Source: Candidatus Methanoplasma sp. (GTDB lineage Archaea; Thermoplasmatota; Thermoplasmata; Methanomassiliicoccales; Methanomethylophilaceae). From it: a stretch of 63,159 bases of DNA. How positions within the stretch are numbered: position 1 is the first letter of the stretch; each line of letters starts with the position of its first letter. A model generated the notes under the pieces. It did not search any database. It saw only the letters and a list, made by a program, of their open reading frames with translations, and was not told the origin of the DNA. Positions 8,061 through 16,213 of this stretch are shown piece after piece. The position numbers and the translations under genes were made by a program. The stretch lies in NCBI GenBank assembly GCA_031261625.1, contig JAISJG010000006.1, positions 1 to 63,159 of the forward strand, in the 5' to 3' direction.

Positions 8061-8684
8061 TCACTGCCCGAGTGCTTCGGCCGCGAGTACTTTAGAACGG
8101 GATATGGCGCTTCTTATCCCGTCGAGTCCGCATTTGCAACATTCCAGTTTGAGTTTGAGCGAGTCTGCGAACTCCTCCGATTTCTCCAGGAAATGGTCTT
8201 CGTTACCTACCCCGGGATCAACGAACAGACATCTCTGATAGGATCCGAACAGAATGTCAAGGAAAAACGATGGATCATATCCTTCGACAGAATCCAAATG
8301 GAGTTCCTTGATCAGACCGTTAATGCCCTGTTCCGCCCAACCGGGGGATGAGAACCAGGTTCCGGAGCATTTTTTCTTCTCTGCTTCGTATTCCTCGGTC
8401 CCTAACAGCACATCTATACAATCCGCACCCTGCAAAGTTGCCGTTGGGATCTCCAGGACATCGGTGATGCCGACGAGCGATTGACATGTGGCATATCCAA
8501 GGAATACCGAATCCACCGTTCCTACGAGGGAATTGACCTTTTCGATTATCACTTTCCTCATGTTCTCCGGATTCTCGTGCAATGCGAACTCGAGATATTC
8601 CCTGTATGTGAAGTCCGGGTCGTCCTTGGTAAGGAATTCGATCTCGTTCTTCAAGACGTCACATGCGACTATAGCTACTTTCAT
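8061..8684 (-). CDS. DUF1638 family protein
   Basis: 207-aa cytoplasmic protein of the DUF1638 family, which in methanogens and some anaerobic bacteria is often found beside methylamine-type methyltransferases and corrinoid proteins. Several Cys residues lie in conserved positions (LGYATCQSL, LQGADCIDVLLG, ECCKCGLDG near the C-terminus), suggesting metal or corrinoid contact. The biochemical role is unknown. It is the last gene of a three-gene minus-strand operon after the G3E GTPase and the histidine-rich protein, with a 9-nt gap to the latter. Its position between the methyltransferase cassettes and a metallochaperone-type GTPase supports a part in methyltransferase maturation or metal loading, which is inference. 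Confidence 0.8.
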   Translation of the reverse strand: MKVAIVACDVLKNEIEFLTKDDPDFTYREYLEFALHENPENMRKVIIEKVNSLVGTVDSVFLGYATCQSLVGITDVLEIPTATLQGADCIDVLLGTEEYEAEKKKCSGTWFSSPGWAEQGINGLIKELHLDSVEGYDPSFFLDILFGSYQRCLFVDPGVGNEDHFLEKSEEFADSLKLKLECCKCGLDGIRSAISRSKVLAAEALGQ

Positions 8685-8693
8685 ATCACTGCC

Positions 8694-9272
8694 TCACAGG
8701 TGGTGCGCTATACTCTTTTCGAGGTCATAGTAATCGGCAACGACCTTGTACGGAACGTTCCACTTCTCGAATATCCCCGGCAGAACTTCGAGCGTATTCT
8801 CTCTTACCTTGTCATCCCAGATCCCGTGAACGATTACGTGGAGTATGTATTTCGCACTTTTGATCTCGTCACCGATGACATTGTCTTTGACCCTGATCGG
8901 TGTGCGTTCGTCAAGAAGACTGCTCATGATGCTTCCGTTGTCGGTGTAGAGGAAGGATTTGGTATGACCGATGAGATCCGCTCCGTGATGCAGACAGTTC
9001 TCCGTTGACGAGCGCATCGTTTCCTCGATGACGTTCCTTATTGTTTCTTTGGGGATGCCTGTCTCTGATACGATGTCTATCTCTATCGCATATTTTCCCA
9101 ACTCGTCTACGGCGCGGTGAAGTTCCAGATGGAGTGATTCGTGGTCATCGTGGGTATGTGTATCCTCTTCGTGCTTGTGATCGCCATCGTGATCATGGCC
9201 TTCATGATCGTGATCGTGATCGTGGTGATGTTCGTGATCATGGCCTTCATGATCGTGATCGTGGTGGCTCAT
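8694..9272 (-). CDS. Histidine-rich metal-binding protein
   Basis: 192-aa protein with no recognised family. Residues 1-40 are almost entirely His, Asp, Glu and Gly (HDHDHEGHDH repeats), a typical Ni/Co/Zn storage or delivery segment as in HypB and some G3E-GTPase systems. The remaining ~150 residues form a conserved-looking soluble domain that starts SLHLELHRAVDELGKYAIEI and contains TENCLHHGADLIGH. The start is the ATG at 9272, 7 nt after a GGAGGTG site; a GTG at 9281 would overlap the GTPase gene. The coupling with a G3E GTPase upstream and DUF1638 downstream points to handling of cobalt or zinc for the methyltransferases. Confidence 0.75.
   Translation of the reverse strand: MSHHDHDHEGHDHEHHHDHDHDHEGHDHDGDHKHEEDTHTHDDHESLHLELHRAVDELGKYAIEIDIVSETGIPKETIRNVIEETMRSSTENCLHHGADLIGHTKSFLYTDNGSIMSSLLDERTPIRVKDNVIGDEIKSAKYILHVIVHGIWDDKVRENTLEVLPGIFEKWNVPYKVVADYYDLEKSIAHHL
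9191..9263. repeat. Direct repeats encoding the His-rich segment
   Basis: A 28-bp unit starting GATCATGGCCTTCATGATCG occurs at 9191-9218 and again at 9236-9263, with shorter GATCGT repeats between. It encodes the HDHEGHDHD pattern of the histidine-rich protein. Such runs expand and contract by slippage, so the number of His repeats probably varies between strains. Confidence 0.8.
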
Positions 9273-9273
9273 G

Positions 9274-9942
9274 TCACGCACCTCCGTACTGTTTCTTCAG
9301 AAGTTCCTCTTCTATAGCCTCGTCGTATCTCGGGGAGATGCGGGTGGCGATGATGTCGCAGGCGTGGAGTATCCCGTCACCGTTCTCCGAGGACATCTCG
9401 GCTATCTCCGCCTTGGGATTGATGCTTTTTATAAAATCCTTGGTTATCCTGATGTTCTCTTCGGTGGCGGCGTCGACTTTGTTGACGAAACATACGTCGG
9501 CCTCGCGTATCTGGGTCTCGACAAGACGCCTGACCGCTTTCAGGAGAAGATCTATCCTTGTAGCATCCACCAATGTTATCACCGGTGCGTGTTCGATGAT
9601 GACATCGGCCTTGGCCTCGGAATATTCCGCGGCACGTTTCAGTCCCCATGGGATAGCGACTCCGGACGGCTCCACGATCACGATATCGGGGTTGAACGTT
9701 TCATAAAGAAGCGCCAGAGTATCGGCGAATGTACCGGCTATCTGACAGCAGATACAACCGCCCGAGATCTCCTTTGCCGTGAGGCCGTGCGATTCGATGA
9801 ATTTGGCATCCACACTGATATCCCCCACATCATTGACGATGATCGCGATCTTGAACCCTCTCTTCATCAGCTCGTCGACGATCTTCATGACGGCAGTGGT
9901 CTTTCCACTTCCTAGGAAGCCTGCTATCTGTGAAACTTTCAT
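9274..9942 (-). CDS. G3E-family GTPase, CobW/HypB-like metallochaperone
   Basis: 222-aa P-loop GTPase. The Walker A motif GFLGSGKTT starts at residue 8. The metal-binding signature GGCICCQ is the CXCC motif of COG0523/CobW proteins. VEPSG and NKVD complete the GTPase set. COG0523 proteins deliver Zn, Co or other metals to client enzymes. The start at 9942 (MKVSQIAGFL) matches the family; an upstream in-frame Met at 10101 would add about 50 unrelated residues. Length is shorter than CobW proper, whose C-terminal domain is missing. That place may be taken by the adjacent His-rich protein (9272), whose gene begins at the stop of this one. The likely client is a zinc- or cobalt-dependent methyltransferase in the neighbouring cassettes. 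Confidence 0.87.
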   Translation of the reverse strand: MKVSQIAGFLGSGKTTAVMKIVDELMKRGFKIAIIVNDVGDISVDAKFIESHGLTAKEISGGCICCQIAGTFADTLALLYETFNPDIVIVEPSGVAIPWGLKRAAEYSEAKADVIIEHAPVITLVDATRIDLLLKAVRRLVETQIREADVCFVNKVDAATEENIRITKDFIKSINPKAEIAEMSSENGDGILHACDIIATRISPRYDEAIEEELLKKQYGGA

Positions 9943-10168
9943 GATAATCCAAGACATATCGGTTATAGAAGTTAAAAGGGTATGCCAAAAATATTCTTTT
10001 AATCCCGATTTTCGTAAGGTCTTTGTATAATCTGTTTTGGAATGCATGCATATTCTCTGTTGCCTGAAAGTGCTATTATAACCGCACTTTTCCAACATCA
10101 TAAAATCGATGTTTTCGACTGCATCCCATTAAATATCTACATCCCAGTAGTGTTTCCTCGGTGAAAAC

Positions 10169-10486
10169 ATGACCTGCGGATATAAAGAACACGAACACAG
10201 CGGATTCGAAGAGTACGAAGTCGACCTTCTTTCGGACTGTCTGTGCGGGTGCATGGAAGTAGGCAGGTTCCATAAGATCTATCGTTTTTCCAACGGTTAC
10301 GGTGCATCCGTCCTCTCCGCATCTAAGAAAGATCCCAACAGCACCGGATACAAAGCCCTGATCATAAAATTCCTCGGCGAAAGGGATTTCGAACCTGTGG
10401 ATGTGCTCGGAACGGGCGGAACCACGGTCGTATGTCCCGATTGGTCAGCGGTCGCGGATGTTCTGAACAGGCTCAAGGCGCTCTGA
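10169..10486 (+). CDS. Hypothetical protein with N-terminal Cys cluster
   Basis: 105-aa protein I do not recognise. It has three cysteines close together (SDCLCGCMEVGRF, roughly residues 24-28) and another at CPDWSAV near the C-terminus, plus a mixed alpha/beta-like middle (YKALIIKFLGE). No signal peptide or membrane segment. It starts at the ATG at 10169 within an AT-rich promoter region that it shares divergently with the GTPase operon (start 9942), and is followed after 62 nt by the MBL hydrolase in the same direction. Codon use looks like that of its neighbours, so it is probably a real gene. Confidence 0.65.
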   Translation: MTCGYKEHEHSGFEEYEVDLLSDCLCGCMEVGRFHKIYRFSNGYGASVLSASKKDPNSTGYKALIIKFLGERDFEPVDVLGTGGTTVVCPDWSAVADVLNRLKAL

Positions 10487-10548
10487 TTCACCGGATATCT
10501 TTTCGAAGCCTTCAAAAAAAGGATATAGGCTTACCGTAATCAAGTCAC

Positions 10549-11382
10549 ATGGTTTTCAAGATCACATTCCTTGGTACGGGCGGAGGGAGACACACCACCA
10601 TGTATCAGACCAGATGCACCGGAGGGATGCTGATCGAACACGGAACGAAATTCCTGCACATCGACCCGGGACCGGGTGCGCTAGTCCAAATGCACCGGAT
10701 CCACTACGATCTTTCCAACACGAACTCCCTGATAGTTTCCCACGCCCATCCCGACCACTATTCCGATGCGGAATCCGTGCTTGAGGGAATGACATTAGGA
10801 GGGTGGAAAAGAAGAGGGCAGCTCTACGGAAGCCCTACGGTCATAGAAGGCCAGGGTACCCTCGGCCCCTGCATATCCAGATATCACATAAATGTGGTCG
10901 AAGGAGTGTCCGTTTTCAAGCCGGGCGATGTCTTCGATATCGACGGACTGAAGACAGAGATATGCAAAGCGGACCACAGCGACCCCACGAACGTGGGATT
11001 CAGGTTCCGCACGGAAAACGGCATCGTATCATATGTGAGCGACACGATCTTCACGGAAGAAATAGCAAAACAATACATTGGGACCAGGGTTCTGATCCTG
11101 CCTGTTACAACCCCGGGGGATCTCCGTATCAACTTCCATATGTGCTCTGATGATGCGATAAAATTCATCGATGTCGTAAAACCGGAGGTTGCGATCATGA
11201 TACACTTCGGCATAGTGATGATAAGGACCGGCCCGAAAGACCAGGCCTCATACATAGAGAAAAAGACAGGAATAAAGACTGTTGCCGCAGATGACCTTAT
11301 GATCGTGAATATCGGAGAAAACATAGAATTTTCAAAGGCCGAAGTGTTCGATGACGAGTGGATACCGCCATCCTCGATATGA
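10549..11382 (+). CDS. Metallo-beta-lactamase fold hydrolase
   Basis: 277-aa MBL-fold protein. The N-terminal FLGTGGG and the zinc motif SHAHPDHYSDA (H-x-H-x-D-H) are clear. A downstream His in CKADHSDPTNVGF, Asp in YVSDTIF and His in MIHFGI complete a two-metal site. The general form resembles RNase Z/ArnY-like and other archaeal MBL hydrolases that lack the beta-CASP domain. The substrate could be RNA 3' ends or a phosphodiester; the sequence does not decide. It is followed by cca at 11430, and RNase Z and the CCA enzyme act consecutively on tRNA 3' ends, which makes a tRNA link attractive but unproven. Confidence 0.8.
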   Translation: MVFKITFLGTGGGRHTTMYQTRCTGGMLIEHGTKFLHIDPGPGALVQMHRIHYDLSNTNSLIVSHAHPDHYSDAESVLEGMTLGGWKRRGQLYGSPTVIEGQGTLGPCISRYHINVVEGVSVFKPGDVFDIDGLKTEICKADHSDPTNVGFRFRTENGIVSYVSDTIFTEEIAKQYIGTRVLILPVTTPGDLRINFHMCSDDAIKFIDVVKPEVAIMIHFGIVMIRTGPKDQASYIEKKTGIKTVAADDLMIVNIGENIEFSKAEVFDDEWIPPSSI

Positions 11383-11429
11383 ACTTCTTTTCCGATAATG
11401 CTTAAATCCTGATGGAATATGTGATGTCG

Positions 11430-12752
11430 ATGAGCATCGAATCCGAAATACTGGAGAGGATCAAACCCACTCCGGCTGAAATAGAGGCCATAGACGGCAC
11501 CGCCGGGAAGCTTTTGGCTTTGGTGCAGGAGTATATTTCAGAACACGGCATAGATGCCAGAGCAAGATTCGTCGGATCCTATGCGAAAGGAACCTTCCTT
11601 TCCGACCCGGACCTGGATCTTTTTGTTATTTTCCCTGAGAATATGCCCCGCGAGGACCTCGTGAAACAGGGGCTCGAGATTGGTGATGCCATTCTTCACG
11701 GGACCAAGATGTTCGCCGAACACCCGTACACCAGAGGTGTGTTCGAGGGATTGGACGTGGATCTCGTTCCGAGCTTCGATATCCAATCCACGGATAAACT
11801 CAAATCGGCGGTGGACCGCACCCCGTTCCATACGGATTACATCCTGGCGCGCATCGACGATTCACTGAAAGATGATATACGCCTGCTGAAGAAATTCATG
11901 AAAGGTATCGGCACATACGGTGCCGAACCCAACACCAGAGGCTTCTCCGGATACATGTGCGAACTGTTGGTACTTCACTACGGCGGATTCCGCAAGGTTC
12001 TCGAAGCATCCGCGGAATGGAAAGAAGGCACCACCATCACCATCGAGAAAAAAGGACCTCCGATCATCGGACCTTTGATATTGTATGACCCGGTGGATCA
12101 TAGAAGGAATGTCGCTTCCGCGGTCCATATGGACACGCTGGCACTTTTCATGGTGGCCGCACGCGCCTACCTCTCATCGCCTTCGAAGAAGTTCTTCTTC
12201 CCCGAGGACAGGAAACCCCTGTCGAGGGAAGAACTGGAAAAGAAAGCCAAGAAGAACGGAGCGAGGATCATCACTGTGGTCTTCAGAAGACCTGACGTAA
12301 TAGAGGATAATCTCTACTCCCAACTCTGGAAAACAAGATATGCATTGATGCGCAAACTTAACGATTTTGATTATAATGTTCTGAGATCGGTCCATGACAT
12401 GTATGATAAAACATTGGAGATCGCATTCGAGCTCGAACGTGACGTCCTTTCGGAAACGTACAGACACATCGGACCGCCGGTGTGGGTGAAGGCCGCGGAT
12501 TCGTTCCTTACCAAATGGAAGAACAACGAATACGGAGATCCGTTCGTCGAGGACGGATGCTGGAACGTGATCGCGGAAAGGATGTACTTCTCGGCAAAGG
12601 AAATGCTGGAGGACGAGGCGGCGATATCCGGCATAGGAAGGGAGATCGATCCCGGAACAATGAAGGTCCGGGACCATGAATCGTCGCTCAACGAGACCGA
12701 TCCCCTGCTTTTAACGGAACTTATGGATCCGAAACAAAGCTGGGAGATCTGA
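11430..12752 (+). CDS. cca: Archaeal CCA-adding enzyme (tRNA nucleotidyltransferase)
   Basis: Class I tRNA nucleotidyltransferase that adds or repairs the 3' CCA. About 440 aa. The catalytic motif GSYAKGTFLSDPDLDLF (GS...DxD) is followed by the third carboxylate in LDVDLVPSF; RTPFHTDYI and GFSGYMCELL are typical of archaeal CCA enzymes, as is the C-terminal body and tail domain. Candidate starts are ATGs at 11412, 11424 and 11430. The TATA-like GCTTAAATC at 11400-11408 would start transcription near 11430, so a leaderless start at 11430 (MSIESEILERIKPT) is preferred. A T-run follows the stop near 12762. Three of the four tRNAs in this window lack encoded CCA, so the enzyme is needed. Confidence 0.95.
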   Translation: MSIESEILERIKPTPAEIEAIDGTAGKLLALVQEYISEHGIDARARFVGSYAKGTFLSDPDLDLFVIFPENMPREDLVKQGLEIGDAILHGTKMFAEHPYTRGVFEGLDVDLVPSFDIQSTDKLKSAVDRTPFHTDYILARIDDSLKDDIRLLKKFMKGIGTYGAEPNTRGFSGYMCELLVLHYGGFRKVLEASAEWKEGTTITIEKKGPPIIGPLILYDPVDHRRNVASAVHMDTLALFMVAARAYLSSPSKKFFFPEDRKPLSREELEKKAKKNGARIITVVFRRPDVIEDNLYSQLWKTRYALMRKLNDFDYNVLRSVHDMYDKTLEIAFELERDVLSETYRHIGPPVWVKAADSFLTKWKNNEYGDPFVEDGCWNVIAERMYFSAKEMLEDEAAISGIGREIDPGTMKVRDHESSLNETDPLLLTELMDPKQSWEI

Positions 12753-12780
12753 TTTCAGATTCCTTTTTTTACAAAGGTCC

Positions 12781-13143
12781 TCAGAACGGCGGGTTTATCG
12801 CTACTATACATACTCCCAATGCGAGCATAAGGAACAACAGATAGTTTCCGAGCATGGTCTTCATTTCGAGAAGATCGACCCTGAATCCGAGTTTGAGGAA
12901 GAGTTTCTTCATTCCTATAACGGTACCGAAGGATATCAGCATGCCGAGGTACCAGATATCGGGATTGATGTGGTATATCACAGCTGCGACTATTCCTACT
13001 ACGACAGCGAGTATGGTTACTACAAAAAGAACTCTCGTTCCATAGATATCCTTGTGAATGAACTCACGCTCATCGAACTCCTCAGGGGTGAACTCGTACT
13101 CCTCCGGAGCCTCTTCGACTATGCGTCTCTTCTTCTTTGCCAT
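12781..13143 (-). CDS. Small membrane protein, three predicted TM segments
   Basis: 120-aa membrane protein with a charged cytoplasmic N-terminus (MAKKKRRIVEEAPEEYEF). Hydrophobic segments lie at about residues 38-58 (VLFVVTILAVVVGIVAAVIY), 64-80 and 98-117 (LLFLMLALGVCIVAI). Start taken at the ATG at 13143; an ATG at 13167 would add only MVCKNPHP. No family recognised with confidence. Its acidic/basic N-terminal tail recalls small archaeal membrane proteins of unknown function. It converges with cca, with only about 28 bp between stops, and stands alone on its strand. Confidence 0.7.
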   Translation of the reverse strand: MAKKKRRIVEEAPEEYEFTPEEFDEREFIHKDIYGTRVLFVVTILAVVVGIVAAVIYHINPDIWYLGMLISFGTVIGMKKLFLKLGFRVDLLEMKTMLGNYLLFLMLALGVCIVAINPPF

Positions 13144-13371
13144 CGGGTGCGGATTCTTACACACCAATATAAACGTTTACCACAGGAAGCGGATTTTTCA
13201 GTACATCGGTCTGTCGGTTCACACGGTTTTCAGTAATCATCGCCCGTCAGGAAATCGATGCGGGCTCAAGCGTACTTCCGCTAAACCTGTGTTTCGGGCA
13301 TATCCGAAAGAATATCGCATTCGACATCGATCATAGTTCACTTTCGGTATTTTCGGTGACCCCCTGATTCA

Positions 13372-13382
13372 GCTTATATAGT
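13372..13382 (+). promoter_or_regulatory. TATA box of radA
   Basis: GCTTATATAGT is centred about 28 nt before the GTG at 13406, the normal archaeal TATA-to-start-site distance, so the radA transcript is probably leaderless or nearly so. The 190 bp further upstream (13180-13370) contain no gene I can support. Confidence 0.6.
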
Positions 13383-13405
13383 AAAATCTGCGTGATGAGA
13401 ATTAG

Positions 13406-14356
13406 GTGACATCATTGTCCAGCAAAACCCTAGAAGACATACCAGGAGTAGGACCAGCCATAGCAGAAAAACTCCGCGAAGCAGGGTACACTGAACTGAT
13501 GACCATCGCAGTCGCCTCGCCCAAAGATCTTGCAGAGACCTGTGAGATCGGTGAGAAGAAAGCGATGGATATCATAGAAGGTGCAAAGCTTTGCGCCGAT
13601 ATCGGCGGATTCGAGACAGGAGACTGTATCCTCGAACGCAGAAAAGCGGTTACAAAATTGACCACAGGTTCGAAAGCATTCGACGAACTCTTGAACGGCG
13701 GCCTCGAAAGCCAATCGATCGTGGAGTTCTTCGGAGAGTTCGGAAGCTGCAAGACCCAGGTCTGTTTCCAGCTCGCAGTGAACGCGACCCTTCCCGAAGA
13801 GAGGGGCGGATTGGACTCGGACGTCCTTATACTGGACACCGAGAACACGTTCAGGCCGGAAAGGATCATCCAGATGGCCAACTACCTCGGCGTCGATCCG
13901 GATGAGACCCTCAAACGTATCCACGTCGCGAGAGCATACAACTCACAGCACCAGGTCCTCCTGGTGGACAAAGCGATAGATATGGCCAAGGACAAGAAGA
14001 TCAGACTTATGATAGTCGATTCTCTGACCTCCCACTTCAGGGCCGAGTATCTCGGAAGAGGTGCGCTCGCCGAGAGGCAGCAGATACTCAACCGCCACAT
14101 GCACGACCTCCTGAACTTCGCGACCCTGAACAACGCAGTGATCGCGGTCACCAATCAGGTGGCGGCGAAACCCGATGCGTTCTTCGGGGATCCGACCAGA
14201 CCCATCGGCGGCCACATCGTCGGTCACACGGCTACGTTCCGTATCTACCTCAGAAAGGGAAAAGCGGGAAAAAGAATAGCCAGACTCATCGACTCGCCCA
14301 ACCTTCCCGAAGGAGAGGCGGTGTTCATGGTCACCGAAGATGGTATTAAGGACTGA
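13406..14356 (+). CDS. radA: DNA repair and recombination protein RadA
   Basis: Archaeal RecA/Rad51 recombinase, which forms ATP-dependent filaments on single-stranded DNA for strand exchange. 316 aa. Residues 8-60 carry the helix-hairpin-helix N-terminal domain ([20 protein letters not shown]). The ATPase core follows with Walker [13 protein letters not shown] and loop L2 region [20 protein letters not shown], all typical. Unusually the Walker A motif reads GEFGSCKTQ: residue 115, normally the glycine before Lys116, is Cys (codon TGC at 13748-13750). Start GTG at 13406; a TTG three codons on is the alternative. It is followed by a strong hairpin and the tRNA methyltransferase gene. Confidence 0.95.
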   Translation: MTSLSSKTLEDIPGVGPAIAEKLREAGYTELMTIAVASPKDLAETCEIGEKKAMDIIEGAKLCADIGGFETGDCILERRKAVTKLTTGSKAFDELLNGGLESQSIVEFFGEFGSCKTQVCFQLAVNATLPEERGGLDSDVLILDTENTFRPERIIQMANYLGVDPDETLKRIHVARAYNSQHQVLLVDKAIDMAKDKKIRLMIVDSLTSHFRAEYLGRGALAERQQILNRHMHDLLNFATLNNAVIAVTNQVAAKPDAFFGDPTRPIGGHIVGHTATFRIYLRKGKAGKRIARLIDSPNLPEGEAVFMVTEDGIKD

Positions 14357-14363
14357 AACCTAA

Positions 14364-14383
14364 AGGGGTTCTCGTGAACCCCT
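14364..14383 (+). terminator. Perfect hairpin plus T-rich run spanning the trmG10 start codon
   Basis: AGGGGTTC-TCGT-GAACCCCT is a perfect 8-bp stem with a 4-nt loop, 8 nt after the radA stop, followed by CTTTCTTTTTC. It looks like an intrinsic-type terminator of radA. The GTG at 14374 that starts the next gene lies inside it, so it may also occlude translation of that gene. Confidence 0.6.
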
Positions 14384-15366
14384 CTTTCTTTTTCGAACTC
14401 TCGGGAGAATCCAAGGACCTTCCGACAGCGGAAGCTGTCAGATGTATCGAGGCGGAAACGACAGAACACGAGATACTGGCCACCGGGCCCGGATATCTGA
14501 TCGCATCGTTCCCTGAGGAGTTCTTGAATGCGATCGCGGACCGTATCGCACTGACCCACAGTATCGGAAGATACCTCGGAGTCTATGAACCTGACGATCC
14601 CTCTTCACTATCCGATGTCGAACTCCCCGAAGGAACGTTCGCCATCAAAGGAAAAAGATTCGAAGGCATGATGAAGGATGTCGATTCACAGAAGATCATC
14701 CGCAATGCCGGAGCCCTCCTTTCAAAAAAGAACCAGGTCGATCTGAAAAATCCCGGGATCCTTGTAAAAATGCAGATGTGCGACCGCGTACACCTGTTCA
14801 TCGAAGAAAGGTCTATAGAAAAAGACCTCTTGGAAAAAAGGAAGGTAGGGGAAAGACCGTTCTTCTCACCTATTTCCCTGCATCCCAAATATGCCAGAAC
14901 CCTCATCAATCTCACCGGAGCGAAGAAAGGAAGCACCGTTCTGGATCCTTTCTGCGGTACCGGGGGGATCCTTATCGAAGCGGCGGAGATGGGAATGAAG
15001 GCCATAGCCTCGGATTTCGACGAGGAAATGGTCATCGGCTGCAGAGAGAACATGGATTTCTACAATCTGAAATTAGAAGATTTCGATACCATGGATATCA
15101 GTGATATCGGCGACAGATTCGAGAACATCGATGTGGTGGCCACGGATCCGCCGTACGGAAGGTCCACAAAGACCGGCGGGGAGAATATATCCAAGATATA
15201 CGACCGTGCGATGCAATCCATACCTGAGGTATTGGTTCCGAACGGACGTGCCGGAATGATTTTCCCCCACGAGGTCCAATCAGAAACGATGATCCTCGAA
15301 AATATCTACAGGCAGAGGGTGCACGGGTCGCTTTCCCGCCACTATCACATATTCAGAAAACAATGA
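14374..15366 (+). CDS. tRNA (guanine-10-N2) methyltransferase, TrmG10/Trm11 family
   Basis: 330-aa THUMP-type SAM-dependent methyltransferase that modifies G10 of tRNA to m2G or m2,2G. The N-terminal half (FFFELSGESKDLPTAEA; THUMP-like) binds tRNA. The C-terminal half has the SAM motif LDPFCGTGGILIEAAEMG and the catalytic motif DPPYGRSTK, exactly as in archaeal Trm-G10 enzymes. The start is uncertain: GTG 14374 gives the conserved N-terminus but sits within the hairpin after radA. The gene leads a probable operon with the two ether-lipid genes that follow. Confidence 0.88.
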   Translation: MNPSFFFELSGESKDLPTAEAVRCIEAETTEHEILATGPGYLIASFPEEFLNAIADRIALTHSIGRYLGVYEPDDPSSLSDVELPEGTFAIKGKRFEGMMKDVDSQKIIRNAGALLSKKNQVDLKNPGILVKMQMCDRVHLFIEERSIEKDLLEKRKVGERPFFSPISLHPKYARTLINLTGAKKGSTVLDPFCGTGGILIEAAEMGMKAIASDFDEEMVIGCRENMDFYNLKLEDFDTMDISDIGDRFENIDVVATDPPYGRSTKTGGENISKIYDRAMQSIPEVLVPNGRAGMIFPHEVQSETMILENIYRQRVHGSLSRHYHIFRKQ

Positions 15367-15400
15367 GATTAATTACAGCGGAGATAATACGACTGATAGC

Positions 15401-16213
15401 ATGAAAGAATACCTCCGGCTTTTCAGACTCGGAAACGGCATCATAGGGATATTGGGTGTCGTGATCGGCGCATTCATCGCCGTTGGTTGGGATATCGACG
15501 ATTATGTTTTCGAAATAATCATTGGATGTCTCATCGTCATCGCGTTCATTGCCGGCGGTAATTCCCTTAACGATTACATCGATCGCGAGATCGATAAGGT
15601 CGGACATCCTGAGAGACCGCTACCCAAAGGGGAGATATCCCCGAGAACGGCATTATACCTGGGCATCGGCGGTCTCGTCATCGCTGTGATATTGTCGCTG
15701 TTCCTTGTATCTGTCCTTGTGACGACCGTGGTAATAGTTGCCGCAGTACTGATGGTCGCATACGAGATGTTCCTGAAACAGAGAGGATTCGTAGGCAATC
15801 TGACCATCGCCCTTCTCACGGGGCTGGTGTTCCTCTTCGGAGGCTCCGTCGTCGGAAACATCGAAGCAAATCTTATCATTGCGGCAATGGCAGCATTGGT
15901 GAACGTCGGAAGAGAGATCGCAAAAGACATCGAAGATATGTCCTCTGACGAAGGAAGAAGGACCCTTCCGATGGTGATGGGCGTCAGAAATGCCTGCATT
16001 GTAGGCGCTATTTTCTTCATTGCCGGCCCTGTTCTGAGCTTCTGGCCGCTGATCAACGATACGTTCGGTATATTGTATTGTGTGGTTTTCGTGGCAGATG
16101 CAATCTTTATTTATACTGCATGCCTTATTTTCGGCAAAGCACACATGGCTCAGAAGCTTGCTAAACCCGCAATGCTGATAGCTTTGGCCGCTTTCGTACT
16201 GGGTGTTCTCTGA
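15401..16213 (+). CDS. UbiA-family prenyltransferase, digeranylgeranylglyceryl phosphate synthase
   Basis: 270-aa integral membrane prenyltransferase with about eight or nine hydrophobic helices. The first Asp-rich motif is NSLNDYIDREIDKVGHPERP, the hallmark of UbiA enzymes, and the second is REIAKDIEDMSSDEGRRT. It attaches the second geranylgeranyl group to GGGP in archaeal membrane-lipid synthesis. The assignment to DGGGP synthase over other UbiA enzymes rests on length and on the overlap (stop at 16213, next ATG at 16213) with the GGGPS gene, whose product is its substrate. Confidence 0.9.
   Translation: MKEYLRLFRLGNGIIGILGVVIGAFIAVGWDIDDYVFEIIIGCLIVIAFIAGGNSLNDYIDREIDKVGHPERPLPKGEISPRTALYLGIGGLVIAVILSLFLVSVLVTTVVIVAAVLMVAYEMFLKQRGFVGNLTIALLTGLVFLFGGSVVGNIEANLIIAAMAALVNVGREIAKDIEDMSSDEGRRTLPMVMGVRNACIVGAIFFIAGPVLSFWPLINDTFGILYCVVFVADAIFIYTACLIFGKAHMAQKLAKPAMLIALAAFVLGVL

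Noticed and set aside
9191..9263. CRISPR-like short repeats
   Set aside because: They lie in frame in a His-rich coding region and lack spacers of constant length; no CRISPR array or cas gene was seen in the window.
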